64,000 nt of DNA, taken from Pelobates cultripes (Eukaryota; Chordata; Amphibia; Anura; Pelobatidae). Positions 45,944 through 57,513 of the stretch are shown piece after piece; the first letter of the stretch is position 1; each line of letters begins with the position of its first letter. The stretch is taken from contig OW240914.1 of assembly GCA_933207985.1 (NCBI GenBank), positions 133,582,490 through 133,646,489 on the forward strand. The letters run 5' to 3'. The notes beneath the pieces were generated by a model. It was not told where the DNA came from and did not search any database. It worked only from the letters and a program-made list of their open reading frames with translations. Position numbers and translations under genes: made by a program.

Positions 45944-47063
45944 GTCCCGGCCTGTACAAATCATGTATGTGGCGACCAGGGAAACAAATTCTGGTGTCGT
46001 GGCCACTGTATCAGGCAGCACGGGCCTGGGGCATTCTGCCCGAAGTTTCTTGCACACCTCCCACTCAAGAGGTCTGCAGACCCAGTAATGCACGAATTGT
46101 GGTCAGGCAGAGACCATTCAGAGGACCTGGGGGGCCGTATGGACCGAGGGTCGAAAAAAGGTTCGCCCGTAGCATCCAGGAAGGTGTCGTCCTCCAGCAC
46201 GGCAGTCAAAACCCCTGGCGCAGACGCGTCCTCAGTCTCACAGCGCCATTTGGGGTCATCTTCACAGTCCTCATCCGACGGGGTCTGATCCACCCGCCAT
46301 TCATCCAGCATGGCCATAGGTGGGGGGGTAAGGAGACCTCCTTCCCTGCGCCTGATAGTCTGTGGCGCCTGTCCCGGGGGGGCCAACAGCCTCGAACCAT
46401 GACGCTTCGCCAGGGCCTTATCCTTCCGGAGCGCAGTTCAGGGCCTTCACCCTTCCAATATTGTGTCTGCGCACTTGCCTGCTCTTGCCCAGGAGAATCT
46501 GACTCCGCGGAGTCGACTGCCATTTGGGGGGTCCCTCTAGCACCCCACTCCGGTTGAGTCTACGGAAGCAGCTACTGCCGCATTTATCATGGCCTGCAAA
46601 TTCTGCTCCTGGGTAGACGTGTCCATGTCAAGGAGCTGTGTGTAACGTGATACCTAAGGATGTAGAGGACAGGAGTCACTAGCAGGTAAACAGGGTAGCA
46701 CCCCTAACAGTGGCAGAGGCAAGTTAGGTAGTGCATGCAGGGCCCAAAAGCCAGGGAGGCCCAGAGTACAGAGCTGCCAGGCTAGGCGTACATGGAGAGT
46801 GGCACAGATAGTGCAGGCCAAATCAGTGGGCACAGACAAAGCAGGCCAATCAAGGGACACAGACAAAGCAGGCCAGTTATATGGGCACAGACAGAGCAGG
46901 CCAAATTATGTAGAACAGCCAAGGCAGGGTAATCAGCACTAGCAGGTCACATGCTGAGTGTATGTGTACAATCATGCAAGAGTGAGTACTAGAGGGGTCA
47001 ACAGAAAAGGCAATAGGCCAGCCACAGAGAAAACACATGCAAAGTAAAAACAGTAGGACAGGG

Positions 47064-47431
47064 ACTGAGCAGGACTTATATGTACACAGCCAGGCAAAGC
47101 AGAATTAAAATTCCACTTATACAGTACATGTGCCTTTAAATGCAGAACGGCACAACTGGCAAGCCAGACACTGAAGCGGCAACCCTGCACCCACGTGGCC
47201 TGCTAACTGCCTCACCTCCACTCACGCCGATCCAGCCGCGGGTTTAAACTGAGCAGGACTTATATGTACACAGCCAGGCAAAGCAGCATTAAAATTCCAC
47301 TTATACAGTACATGTGCCTTTAAATGCAGAACGGCACAACTGGCAAGCCAGACACTGAAGCGGCAACCCCGCACCCACGTGGCCAGCTAACTGCCTCACC
47401 CCCACTCACGCCGATCCAGCCGCGGGTTTAA
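47064..47431. repeat. 184-bp tandem duplication in the DIRS1-like leader
   Basis: Unit 47064-47247 is followed by 47248-47431; both start ACTGAGCAGGACTTATATG and end CCAGCCGCGGGTTTAA. A few differences (CAGAATTAAA versus CAGCATTAAA, CCCTGCACCC versus CCCCGCACCC, GGCCTGC versus GGCCAGC) show that it is not a simple artefact. Confidence 0.9.
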
Positions 47432-47940
47432 TCGATGCCGCGAGCGGAAGTGTGAGGTCGCGTGAGAGAGAGAGAGAGAGGAAGTAGGATCTCGCTCGGC
47501 GGACGGAGCCTGCGGGCGGGGTCCTACACGTGGGACCGCCGGAGTCTTACTCCGCGGTCCCAGCGGTCGGCAACGGGAAACGGTTGGAGGACTGCTTCTC
47601 GGCGACAGCGGAGGAAGAGTGAGGGGAAAAAATAGCAAAGCATGCAGAAAAAACTCTGGCCAAGGAGGGCCGAAAGAGAGAGGCGGGAAGGCAGATAGGA
47701 GCCACCCCAGCCCCAAGCCTGTGGAACAAAATCCCCAGATAGAAGCCCCAAGCAAGGGTACATAAACAAAACACTCGTCCAAAATACTATAGCCAATAAA
47801 ATAATACAGTAAAATACAATAAATACAGTAAAATAATCCACAGCCACCCAAAGAAACAGGAGGCAGTGGTACTCTGACCTGTGCTTGATGTGGAGCAGCA
47901 AAGAAAGAGGAAATAGTTGGTTGGGGGAGCCTTACATGGT

Positions 47941-48300
47941 TTCCTTACTTTTTTGTGATCGTTTTTTTTCTCTCTATGTTAATTTGCTGCTGTGGAGTTC
48001 TAGTAAAGAGAGACTTAAGCAAATATGAAGCCTCCTGTCATGTTATAAAATTGGTGATTGTGTAAGTGTATTCACTAATACAAATGCACTTCCACAGACA
48101 CATACAGGGGCCCATTGAAACACATGTACACTGCCACACAGATGCCCACAGACATATATTCATACAGATATACTAGGAGAGATATACACACACAATTTGA
48201 CACACATGCACAGTAAAACTGATACATACTGAAATACATTTACCAATATATATGCTCACACACCCAAACACTGACATACACACACTAACACACATGCAGA
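47941..48300. other. No gene; CA-rich tract
   Basis: From about 48070 to 48300 the sequence is rich in CACACA and ATACACAC interrupted by other bases. Nothing coding. Confidence 0.5.
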
Positions 48301-48307
48301 TTCATAG

Positions 48308-48553
48308 AAGCTGGAGTTCATCGTGGTCTGGAATCACGTGGAGAGAAAGTTCGCCGTGACTTGACACAACTGGACCGTGCATCGTCAGAGGCAGTGGGAA
48401 GTGAGTGTGGAGCAGAGCAGCTGGGCCAGCCTGTACTCGGTGGAGGACCTGCAACACACCAACCGGCAGCTGAGTTTGGTGTGCAGCTTCATGAGTAGCA
48501 ACAATGATATTATGACCGGACAGCATCTTATTACTATCCAGATAAGAAGCTAA
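48308..48553 (+). pseudogene. Unidentified coding-like fragment with one internal stop
   Basis: A frame of 81 codons runs from 48308 to a TAA at 48551-48553, interrupted once by TGA at 48362-48364 (preceded by GTGACT). Third codon positions are mostly G or C in the first 60 codons, while the surrounding DNA is AT-rich, so this looks like genuine protein-coding sequence. Readable segments are LEFIVVWNHVERKFAV, WTVHRQRQWEVSVEQSSW and ASLYSVEDLQHTNRQLSLV. I do not recognise the protein. No clear splice sites flank it: an AG lies at 48299 region but without a pyrimidine tract. It may be a processed pseudogene fragment, a captured exon, or an exon of a large host gene with a sequence error. Confidence 0.5.
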
Positions 48554-49290
48554 ACTTATTTTTCATTTTTAGAAGTATTTTCTTTTCTTAGCTTCTGCTT
48601 GACTTACTTGTACATTTTCCTCTTTAGTATTTTTAAAGAAAAATATACAATTACTTAAAACCTAAAGTAGATTATAGGTCAAGTGTAGTAACTATTGAAT
48701 GTAAATTTTACCCTGACATACATCGTTTCACTTATATGACAACTCAACATGTAATACTGTTATGTTATTTGAAACATAGAGGTAATAGTGGGCTAAGCAT
48801 AAACTAAAAAGCAGATCATCATGTTTAAATTAAGATTAAGTCAGCTTAAGAGGCTCAGTTACACAAGTAAATGCTTCCAAAACATATGGAAGTTTCAAAA
48901 GATTATATTCAACAGCAAATGCGATTTTACACATATTGTCAATTTCTTCAGTTATGAATAAAGAATAAAAAAAGTTCTCCCCTCAGGGAGTACTTAAAGA
49001 CAAATCCCTCCTTACAGATTCAAATAACTTTATTAATCCGTAAATACAATAAAAGATAGGGAAAATATCTTGTTTGAACAAAAAGCCTTATGTAAATCCT
49101 TATGTCAGTATGTAGGATTGTTTTTACTCTGCAACAAAAAACAAATATAGCTAATACCTCGAATCTCATATTGTTCAGAACTACTTCAAAGGAGGATAGC
49201 TACAAAAATCATAAATTGGGGGAAAAACAATAAGCATAGGTAAAAGTGATGAGATATTCATAGATTCCTAAATTTGAAAAAGACTAACAG
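48554..49290. other. No feature recognised
   Basis: AT-rich sequence. Nothing supported. Confidence 0.4.
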
Positions 49291-49294
49291 TTAA

Positions 49295-50806
49295 AGCGGC
49301 ACTGTCATGGCCGCATCCAGTTTTTCTTAACCCACTCCCGACTCCACTACATCTAATTGTCCCCCTAGTTAACCCCAAATGCCCCTAAGCCCCATATTAC
49401 CTATTTGTTTTATCTTTATTTAGTGCCTGGACCTTGATCCTGGGCACCGCCATCTTTGTATGGGTAGATGAAGTCCCTGTGGGATGGAGCTATGAAATTC
49501 CTGCGCATGCCCAGCTAAACACTTGGGAATTTGCTATTGTCCAAAATTCAGACGGGAATTTCGTCTATTCATTTTTTTTTCAGAAAGATGAAGGAAAGAA
49601 TAGAAATTTCAGACGAACAAACAAACACAGAATATCGTTCAGTTTATTACAAGGAGGGAGCTACCGGCTCACAATAAAATGTAAAAATAGAAGCAGCAGG
49701 GAGCTGTGCTCCCCACCACTTCCTAAGCCCCCCATGTCCTCCATCACTCAATGGGGGTCAATATGACCCCCATATTAGTATAAGGGAGATTGAACTCTCC
49801 CGGATACCCCTACTCTCTATACCGCGAGTAGCGGCATGTCTACTAAACAATGAGCAGCCTGTGGCTGCTCACTGTTGTAAAAAGAAAAAAAGAAAAGCCC
49901 ACCCCAACTTAATGGCCCGGTGGTGGGGCATCTATTAACTAGCAGGGGGGAAATAGTGTGTCCCCCGAACCCACACACATGCGCCGCGAGTGGGGGCTAA
50001 GCAACTAAATGGGGGACATAGGGTCCCACTTGGCCCCGATCCACTGGCGGGTGGGAGCCCTAAATGACAATGGGGGAACCTATTCTCCCCCCAGGCCCTC
50101 CCACCCATGAGCAGCGGTTAGGGGCCTAAATGACAATATGGGGGAGACCTATTGTTCTCCCCTGCGGCTTCAACGGTGGATGGGCGGTGGATGAGGGCCT
50201 AAATGTCAAAGCGATGTAGCGAGCAGGGGCAGAAGGGAGATTTTATTCTCCCTTAATTACTAATTCTTTGTAATCTTTACTTAGTATTAGTAAATTTGGC
50301 TGAAAGACCAATCTTGGTCTTTCAGCCTTTTGGTAGATAGCTCCCTAATACGTGGGAATTAGGGAGCTATCTACTAAGCAGCTGCAAGATGCAAAGGCGG
50401 CACGAATAGATCGGCATTTCATTCATTCGAAAGGAAATTCTGATCCGAACAAAAAGTCCCAAATTGCGTCTCACACGAATGGAGAAACTGTTCTCATTCT
50501 GTTAGGATGAAATTTGGTAGTTTCGCCTGCATCCTGTCTAAATGACAGGAGGATTGAGAATAGTGAGAGCAGGCATCACAAGATCACAGAGGAAAGGGTG
50601 AGTACCGTGGGAAAAATTTTCTGACCCACAGGAAGTGGGTCAGAGCGGGTCAAGCGCAGGAAAAATACATAAGACAAAGTAGTCCCTACTTTGTCTTATG
50701 TTTTAAAGAAAACTAGAGCAGATAGAAAGAAATGAAGTACAGATCCTGAGAGAGGGAGAGAAGAGGAAGCGATTGTGGAAAGGTAAGTTCAGCATGACAG
50801 TGCCCT
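49295..50806. mobile_element. TTAA-target element with AGCGGCACTGTCATG ends
   Basis: Left end AGCGGCACTGTCATGG, right end in reverse complement AGGGCACTGTCATGC; TTAA on both sides (49291-49294 and 50807-50810). About 1.5 kb with no transposase. Contains internal inverted pairs such as GACCAATCTTGGTCTTTCAGCC and ATTAGGGAGCTATCTAC, and CCTACTTTGTCTTATG. Unrelated in sequence to the TTAA family at 4.7 and 27.3 kb. Confidence 0.75.
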
Positions 50807-50848
50807 TTAAGTTTGAAAAAAGGGTGTTTAACCTGATACAAATGGAAA

Positions 50849-51903
50849 TCACATGTTGCTAATGCAGGATCCCTGGACCTCATACTGCCGCTGGGGAGGA
50901 AGGATGACACACTTCTCTCCCAGTGATGCATACTGCCGCTGTGGAGTGGGACCGACTGTCCCCACTCCTAATAGTTCCATCTGGGGTTGGAGATCTGGGC
51001 CAGCTGCCCAGAATCCCTGTAGGGCCGGTGGAGAGACTTCGGTCCCATCTCCACCTGCCAACTGGGTGTCTTCCCAGGACAAGTCCATAAGGTCTTCCAT
51101 CTCTGCGACTGGTTGGGACGTAGGGGTTACAGTACCAAGGTCTCCTGATGACAGGCTTAGTTGCTGGGGAGGAGAAACGAAACTCAATGCTGGTATACAG
51201 TCCATAAGCCCATCATGTCAAAGACAGGCGGTGCCACCTGGCTAAATAGCGAGTCCTGCTCAAGCTCCCACTCTTGGTTGGCCAAATAAGACAAATCTTG
51301 TTGCATTTCCGCTATTTCCACAAGGCCCAAGTGGTCTTCCTGCTCCTCTCGTATGCATCAGAAGCGGGAACTGTTGGGGTCTCCTAACGTCGGGGTCTCC
51401 TAACTTCCTACAAAAGACCTGCCCCGGGTAGCCAAGGAATGCATGCCACTGCAAGGCCCGGTATGAGTCATCCATATATACTTCAGTCATGACAAGGGTC
51501 TCCAATTATCTTACCCATTCTGCTGAGGGCTGGTTTCACAGAAACGGCATCCGCAGTTCTAGCTGTTCGGCTTGGCGCTGGTTGGTGGTCAAGATTTCCC
51601 CTCTCTGGAAGAGTCGAATTTTGTTGAGGTCTTCTTTCCAGAGATCAGTGCGCAGCATCACTCTCCACTCTGTCTCGCTATCCTCTGGGAGGGGGTGCTC
51701 CATACTGCGCTGCACATCCTGAAGTCGCTGCTGGAGCCTGGGGTCGAAGCCTTCTCTTCTTCCATACTGCAGTAGCGCTGGTTTGCCGCTAGGAAGCCGA
51801 TTCCACTGCTGCTACCACTTGTAGTGGAGCTCCTTATACCCAGGCTGGGTACCTCCGCCAAAGGACAGCTTCCTAGCTGGAACAGGGGGACAAACTGCAG
51901 CAC
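50849..51903 (-). pseudogene. Gag-like region, downstream copy with PQRQ units
   Basis: Frame 51903-51658 starts MLQFVPLFQLGSCPLAEVPS. Frame 51205-50849 holds SFVSPPQQLSLSSGDLGTVT, the segment LSWEDTQLAGGDGTEVSPPA, LLGVGTVGPTPQRQYASLGE and ILPPQRQYEVQG. The last part has the same repeat type as the protein of the 34-kb element. Relative to the upstream copy it has deletions of about 44 bases near 51420 and about 24 bases near 51755. Not functional. Confidence 0.65.
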
Positions 51904-52096
51904 TTCTGCCCACAGTCGCCGTGGCTGAACTGGGGCCCTGGAACCTCTCCCTTCTGGAGCCGAATGGGGAATTAGCTCTAGTCCTTACAAGGACTTTCCC
52001 TGGTGAATCTCCTGTAAGCTGGAACAGCAGACACAGGAGCAAGCCTTCTTCCCTTAAATCTCCTGCAAGCTGGAACAGCAGACACAGGAGAAAATC
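51083..52096. repeat. Duplicated Gag-like block X1
   Basis: Direct repeat of 53029-54093, both running from CCATAAGGTCTTCCATCTC to GCTGGAACAGCAGACACAGG. Differences include the two deletions noted for the Gag-like copy and scattered substitutions. Confidence 0.85.
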
Positions 52097-52203
52097 TCCA
52101 GCCCAAGCTGACTGTAAGTAAGAGAGAGAGATAGTGTGTGTCTGTGTTGACTGTCTGCTTGTGACTGTGTGTCTGTGTGTGATTGACTGTCTGCCTGTGA
52201 CTC

Positions 52204-52243
<40 letters not shown>

Positions 52244-53028
52244 ACAGTCTTCCTGTGACTTTGTGTATATCTGTAACTGTGTGTGTGACTGACTGCCTGT
52301 GACTGTGTGTTTGTGATTGTCTGCTGATGACTCCATGTGTGAGTGCCTGCCTGTGACTGTCTGTGTGTGACAGTGTCAGTGAGTGAGTGAGTGTGTGTGT
52401 GACTGTCTGCATGTAACTATGTGTGTGTGACTGTCTGTCTGTGATTGGGGGATGCTGCCTGTAACTGTGTGTGTGTGACTATCTGCCTGTGACTGTGTGT
52501 TTGTGACTATCTGCCTGTAATTGTATATGTGATTGTCTGTAACTGTTTGTGTGACTGTCTACCTGTAACTGTGTGTGTGGCTGTGTGCGAGTGATTCTGA
52601 AGACTGTTGCTAATATTGTCTATTGTAAGGGCTGAGCAGGGGCTTTAGAGGAAGAGGCAGTTTTTACTAAACTAGAAATTGTTGGCAATTGACCAGGGAA
52701 TTGCACATTTTTGATGAAAAGAGACAAGTTAGAAAAATTATCTAATTCAGTTATTTCAGTTTTACTCCTGCAGTTTTAAATTTGAAAAATAATACAGACC
52801 CATACTACATGCCATAGGGTATTAAAACCTCTAGAACCATAAACTGTAGTCCAGGAGTGCTAAAGAAGAATATAAAAAGTGAAAAGGCCTTAAAAGGCTT
52901 AATCCAAGCACCATGACCACTTCATTGATTTGAAGTGCTCATGGTGCTTGATGACATTTCTCTGTAGGGAGTGATCACCGCCATCTTGTTAAAACTCATG
53001 GACAAGCAAACTGGTAAAAGCCAACTGT
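52094..53028. repeat. Filler block Y1, with a TG minisatellite
   Basis: 935 bp beginning TCTCCAGCCCAAGCTGACTG and ending GTAAAAGCCAACTGT. It recurs at 57514-58407 with small length differences. The first half is a TGTGACTGTCTGCCTG-type minisatellite; the end has a palindrome (AAGCACCATGACCACTTCA... TGCTCATGGTGCTT). Confidence 0.9.
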
Positions 53029-54093
53029 CCATAAGGTCTTCCATCTCTGCGACTGGTTGGGACGTAGGGGTTACAGTACCCAGGTCTCCTGATGACAGGC
53101 TTAGTTGCTGGGGAGGAGGAACGAAACTCAACGCTGGTATACAGTCCATAAGCCCCATCATGTCAGAGACAGGCGGGGCCATCTGGCTAAATAGCGTAGT
53201 CCTGCTCGAGCTCCCACTCTTGGTTGGCCAAATAAGACAAATCTTGTTTCATTTCCGCTATTTCCACAAGGCCCAAGCGGTCTTCCTGCTCCTCTCGTAT
53301 GCATCAGAAGCGGGAACTCTCGGGGTCTCCTAACGTCGGGGTCTCCTGACTTCCTACAAAAGGCCAGGGCCATTATAGTCTTCTCCCTTGATCCGCTGGA
53401 GATAGACCTGCCCCGGGTAGCCAAGGAATGCATGCCACTACAAGGCCCGGTATGAGTCATCCATATATACTTCAGTCATGACAAGGGTCTCCAATTCTCT
53501 TACCCATTCTGCTGAGGGCTGGTTTCCCAGAAACGGCATCCGCAGTTTTAGCTGTTCGGCTTGGCGCTGGTTGGTGGTCAAGATTTCCCCTCTCTGGAAG
53601 AGTCGAATTTTGTTGAGGTCTTCTTTCCAGAGATCAGTGCGCAGCATCACTCTCCACTGTGTCTCGCTATCCCCTTGTAGGGGGTGCTCCATACTGCGCT
53701 GCACATCCTGAAGTCGCTGCTGGAGCCTGGCATCGAAGCTAGATACTGACTGACAGTACTCTTCTTCCATACTGCAGTAGTGCTGCTTTGCCGCTTGGAA
53801 GCCGATTCCACTGCTGCCACCACTTGTAGTGGAGCTCCCTGTACCCAGGCTGGGTACCTCTGCCAAAGGACAGCTTCCTAGCTGGAACAGGGGGACAAAC
53901 TGCAGCACTTCTGCCCACAGTCGCCGTGGCTGAACTGGGGCCCTGGAACCTCTCCCTTCTGGAGCCGAATGGGGAATTAACTCTAGTCCTTACAAGGACT
54001 TTCCCTGGTGAATCTCCTGTAAGCTGGAACAGCAGACACAGGAGCAAGCCTTCTTCCCTTAAATCTCCTGCAAGCTGGAACAGCAGACACAGG
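53027..54093. repeat. Duplicated Gag-like block X2
   Basis: The longer of the two copies, adjoining the 5' LTR, so probably the original position. Confidence 0.85.
53029..53908 (-). pseudogene. Gag-like region, LTR-proximal copy
   Basis: Frame 53908-53438 encodes 156 residues: SSFDARLQQRLQDVQRSMEH, then ETQWRVMLRTDLWKEDLNKI and a segment ending YMDDSYRAL. The middle is charged and probably helical. After a frameshift near 53400, frame 53182-52922 begins MAPPVSDMMGLMDCIPALSF and is cut by filler Y1. The role is inferred from its position after the LTR. YMDD here is not the reverse transcriptase motif: no other palm or finger motif surrounds it. Confidence 0.6.
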
Positions 54094-54114
54094 AGCAAAT
54101 CTTCTTTCCCTCCA

Positions 54115-55117
54115 ATAACAGGACGACACACAGTTTTGGAATGTAAGCAGGAACAGAATGAACTGAGGCTTTGTTTCTTATATATACATTTTCCCTCAAG
54201 GTTACCACCCACGTGGACCTTGTGGTACACAGGACACAAAGTTACAACAGCCAATCAACACAGTACAGTACAGTCAGACACTCCAAGCTAAGGCACACAA
54301 ACCCTCCCCTCTGCCTGTGATATAATTACTGAACACAATGGGCTAACTTAATTATCACAGGCAGAAAATATACAGTTTTACCCAAAACACAGAAACACCC
54401 CAAAACAACAACATACCCCCATAAAACCCCTGATCTGGGTGAACAACATATCCAAAAATCACCCGGATCAGAGCAGGGTTCAAAAGTTTTATGGAAGTCA
54501 CATTTGACCGACTGCAAGCATGGCTTTCATGCCCAAAACAGTTCCACAGATTTAGGCTGTGCAGCCGGTCTATCTTCTCCTTTATCCTGGAGATAATTGG
54601 CTTAAGTGGGTGTGGTAAGCCAAATATCTCCAGGTACAGAAAATATTTTAAGTCCAAAAAAGTTACAAAAACTGTTACAAAAACTACATAAAAGTACATA
54701 ACTCGTTTCATACAATGTTTAACCTATATGTCCAACATATCCCCAGATAACTTGGATCTGAGCGCTCAATATGTCCAAAAAGTGCTCAGATCTCACGAAT
54801 ACAGTTGGATCGCCATGGGGTTAAACAATAGCAAGGGCTGATTGAGGAGGGACAAAGCAGCCAGTTTCAACTGGTCTGGCAGTGTCCATGGGACGACGCC
54901 CTGCTGGAGAACAATGGGACAGGAAAAAGGGGGAGGGGAAGAGGCACATTCTCTCATGGAATCAAAGGGGCAGAAAAAGTGTTTCAAAATCCAATAAGCC
55001 TTTTTAAATCCAAACAGACTTTTTAAATGGCAATACACCCCAGAGGCCATAGTCACAGGGCAAGAGGCTGGCAAGCAGGCCTCTCCAAAACCCAGTGGCG
55101 AGGTCCCTTTCGCCACA
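54115..55117 (-). repeat. 5' LTR of the second element
   Basis: Minus strand starts TGTGGCGAAAGGGACCTCGCC. A TATATATAAG box (about 54178-54188) may be the promoter. The inner end near TCCTGTTA is followed by TTGGAGGGAAAG, in the position of the primer site. The inner boundary is approximate. Confidence 0.65.
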
Positions 55118-57513
55118 GGCTGTAACAATGTATCTTCTAAATTTGTGTAGCAGATGATCCCCTCTGACTTCAGATAGCACACAGCTGTAACAATGTGTGT
55201 CTAAGAAACTTCATTTACTTAACAATGTGTATCTAAGAAACTTCATTTACTTAAGCTTCATTGACTTGAGATAGCCCAAAGTAACAAACTACTGAGCTAA
55301 TTTGCAATCACTTAATACCTCCCAGACAGAGACCAACCTAACACAAAAGTGTTATAATCAGCAATCCAAAACATAAGAAAGAAGAGTTAGGTAATAGAGG
55401 ATAGGTCTTTTACAGAGAGATAGGATTTCTAAAAGAATAAGCTTAGATGTAGGTAATGCCAAAGAGGGTATCCTACAGCTACATATCATGCCATTGACCG
55501 GCTGCTAAATAGATAGTTCTGCAGTGCTCCTAATTGCCACACTTAGATGTGTTAGAGTGAGACGAGGCTCTAAATTATCCATAAATCTCTGGAAAAACAA
55601 ATCCTACATGCTGTTAATAACAAATTGTAAATCCCTTTGTGCGCCTATAACAGAAAAAAACAAGAATAGAAGCAGAACACCCAGTGCATGTTTTGGCACT
55701 CAGCATGTCTGTAGCTAATATATACCAACACATATATATCTAAAACCTATAGAGTTCTCTGTTCAAAATGTCGACCATGGTAACATTTATATAACTCACT
55801 AAACTGGTTTCATTCCTAATTATTAAGCCAAACTCAATTGCCTATATACAAAGTTCACAAGATACAATTTGTGACCCTTTCTATTTGGAAAAGTTCAACT
55901 CTAGACAGTAATAAGAATACTGTACCAATATATGCTGGTGATGCAAAATTATACACTAGCAAACCAGATGTTTAATAGTTTAAGATTTATTAGAGTACGT
56001 TTACTAAGAGTATAAAAGATGGAATACAAAAAACGAACATTTCTTAAAATGATTAAGGCCTTATGGCCGAAACTTTGTATCTTTGTTTTGTCTCCTCAAC
56101 CATAATTAAATATACTTTATTCTTCACCCTGCACTGTGTAACCTTTGGATCTATTCTGGATTTATTTTGGGGACTAGCAGACCTCTGCCACAGTGCTCCA
56201 GTGTATCAAGATACTAGTGTGCAGCACTCTACTACCTGGTTAAATACCTCATAGTGTAGAATAAAAGGGACAGGTTGAAGTTGGGGGAAGAAAGGATGTT
56301 ATAACAGAGACAAGGTCAAGGCAGGCAGACAAGTTCATAAGAACCCACTGAAGGAACTAGGATCAGGCACTGTCAGATTGTGCATTTAAAACCCTTCCCT
56401 AGCTGTATACATATGGCATCTGTGTCTGTGTGACTGATACAACATCAGTGGTTGAGCAGGAATGATGAACGTTAAGGACATGGCTTGCATCGATAAATGA
56501 CACAAATACAGTACCTGGCCTCAAAACATCAAGAAGGGTGCATTAATGATGCCAAATGGGTCTAGCTCCTAACAAAAAATAAAATATTTTATAACACAAT
56601 GTTTAACAAGGCCCAAAGAAAAAATGCAATTATAACTTATCAATCAAATGAGTTATTCTTGATATTTTGTTGCAAATTTAACATGCCACATGGATTTTGT
56701 CATTGTTATCTACGGTACTATGTCACTTACAGTATAACTTAAAAATGTTTAACACAAATATCTAGTAGTTTTTGTTTGTTTTTTTCTAGTAGTTTTATTA
56801 GAGAATTAAATAGTTTTATCAAAAACTTTAAAGTGACAAATATGCTTAAATACTCTCTGATTGTATAACATGTATGAACTTGTTCAATATATTTCCAGGA
56901 TATTTCTATGTGACTAGGAAAAGTATAGCCATTCATAATGACAGACATTTGCTGAGAACCTTACAACAAAAATAAAAATTCCTTTCTAATGATGACTTCT
57001 CTAGTTTCAGAAATCTGTCACTAAGATCCTATATCTACAAATAATTTTACTGTATTTCATTACTCCAATAATTAGCCAGTTCAAGTTTATATTTACTGAA
57101 GCTTTATATATAATCCTAAGTATAAGGGTAGATAAAAAGTAAAACACTATAAATACTGTATGTGCCCTGAATATACTTGGTTTAGAAAATGCATATATGA
57201 TGTTTTGAATCATGTTTTCAACCTTAAAGGGTTACTCCAGCAATATCTCAGTATGTGCAATGTTGCAGATACTGAGATAGTGTTAATTATGTGCTGGTGC
57301 TAGTTGCACCCCCAGCAAACGTAACAAGGTAACCAGCCGCATCTAAAATAAACAGAATGGACCTAAGCAGCAACAATGGTGGAGCCAAACCAGCAGCAGG
57401 GGTGGAGCTAAACACAGCCTCCACCCGCTGCTGTTAGTGCTGTACATCAACGTGAAGCAGGATGAAGTCCCTGCTTCCGCAACAACTACACAGCATGGAC
57501 TAAATCCACTCCT
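55118..57513. other. No gene; small repeats
   Basis: A tandem pair of about 34 bases (AACAATGTGTGTCTAAGAAAC and AACAATGTGTATCTAAGAAAC) lies at 55187-55254. A dispersed-repeat-like block is at 56060-56245. TTAAAGGGTTACTCCAGCA at 57224 looks like the left end of another TTAA-type element, with no right end found. Confidence 0.4.

Larger units (their letters stand above)
44670..46530 (-). pseudogene. DIRS1-like Gag protein, split by a hAT element
   Basis: Frame 46386-45961 gives an acidic N-terminal region with GEPFFDPRSIRPPRSSEW. After a frameshift near 46080, frame 46093-45952 gives LRAECPRPVLPD. Downstream of the hAT insertion, frame 45224-44670 gives MLDILGHLCRMLMLADEAY, then LLFGEPFIKELHKHVNLFTS and DKALTSIK. 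These blocks are characteristic of DIRS1 Gag in frogs and fish. It would package element RNA. Broken by the insertion and at least one frameshift. Confidence 0.8.
44340..47940 (-). mobile_element. DIRS1-like retrotransposon, truncated
   Basis: Minus strand: a GC-rich leader (47940-46560), a Gag-like ORF and the beginning of a reverse transcriptase, which breaks off at 44340. RNase H, methyltransferase-like and tyrosine recombinase regions are absent. The leader ends near AGGTCAGAGTACCACTGCC, which I recognise as typical of frog DIRS1 termini. A hAT element interrupts Gag at 45278-45943. Confidence 0.8.
50849..55117 (-). mobile_element. Second LTR element of the Gag-repeat family, truncated and rearranged
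   Basis: A 5' LTR (54115-55117) is followed on the minus strand by a Gag-like region, a foreign filler (52094-53028), a second copy of part of the Gag-like region, and a PQRQ-containing end that stops at 50849. No 3' LTR. The LTR shares its start (TGTGGCGA versus TGTGACGA), the block GAGAGGCCTGCTTGCCAGCC and a CCCCAGATAACTTGGATCTG block with the element at 34 kb. Confidence 0.75.

Noticed and set aside
53438..53908. YMDD in the Gag-like frame as an RT catalytic motif
   Set aside because: No other reverse transcriptase block lies near it and the surrounding sequence is unrelated.
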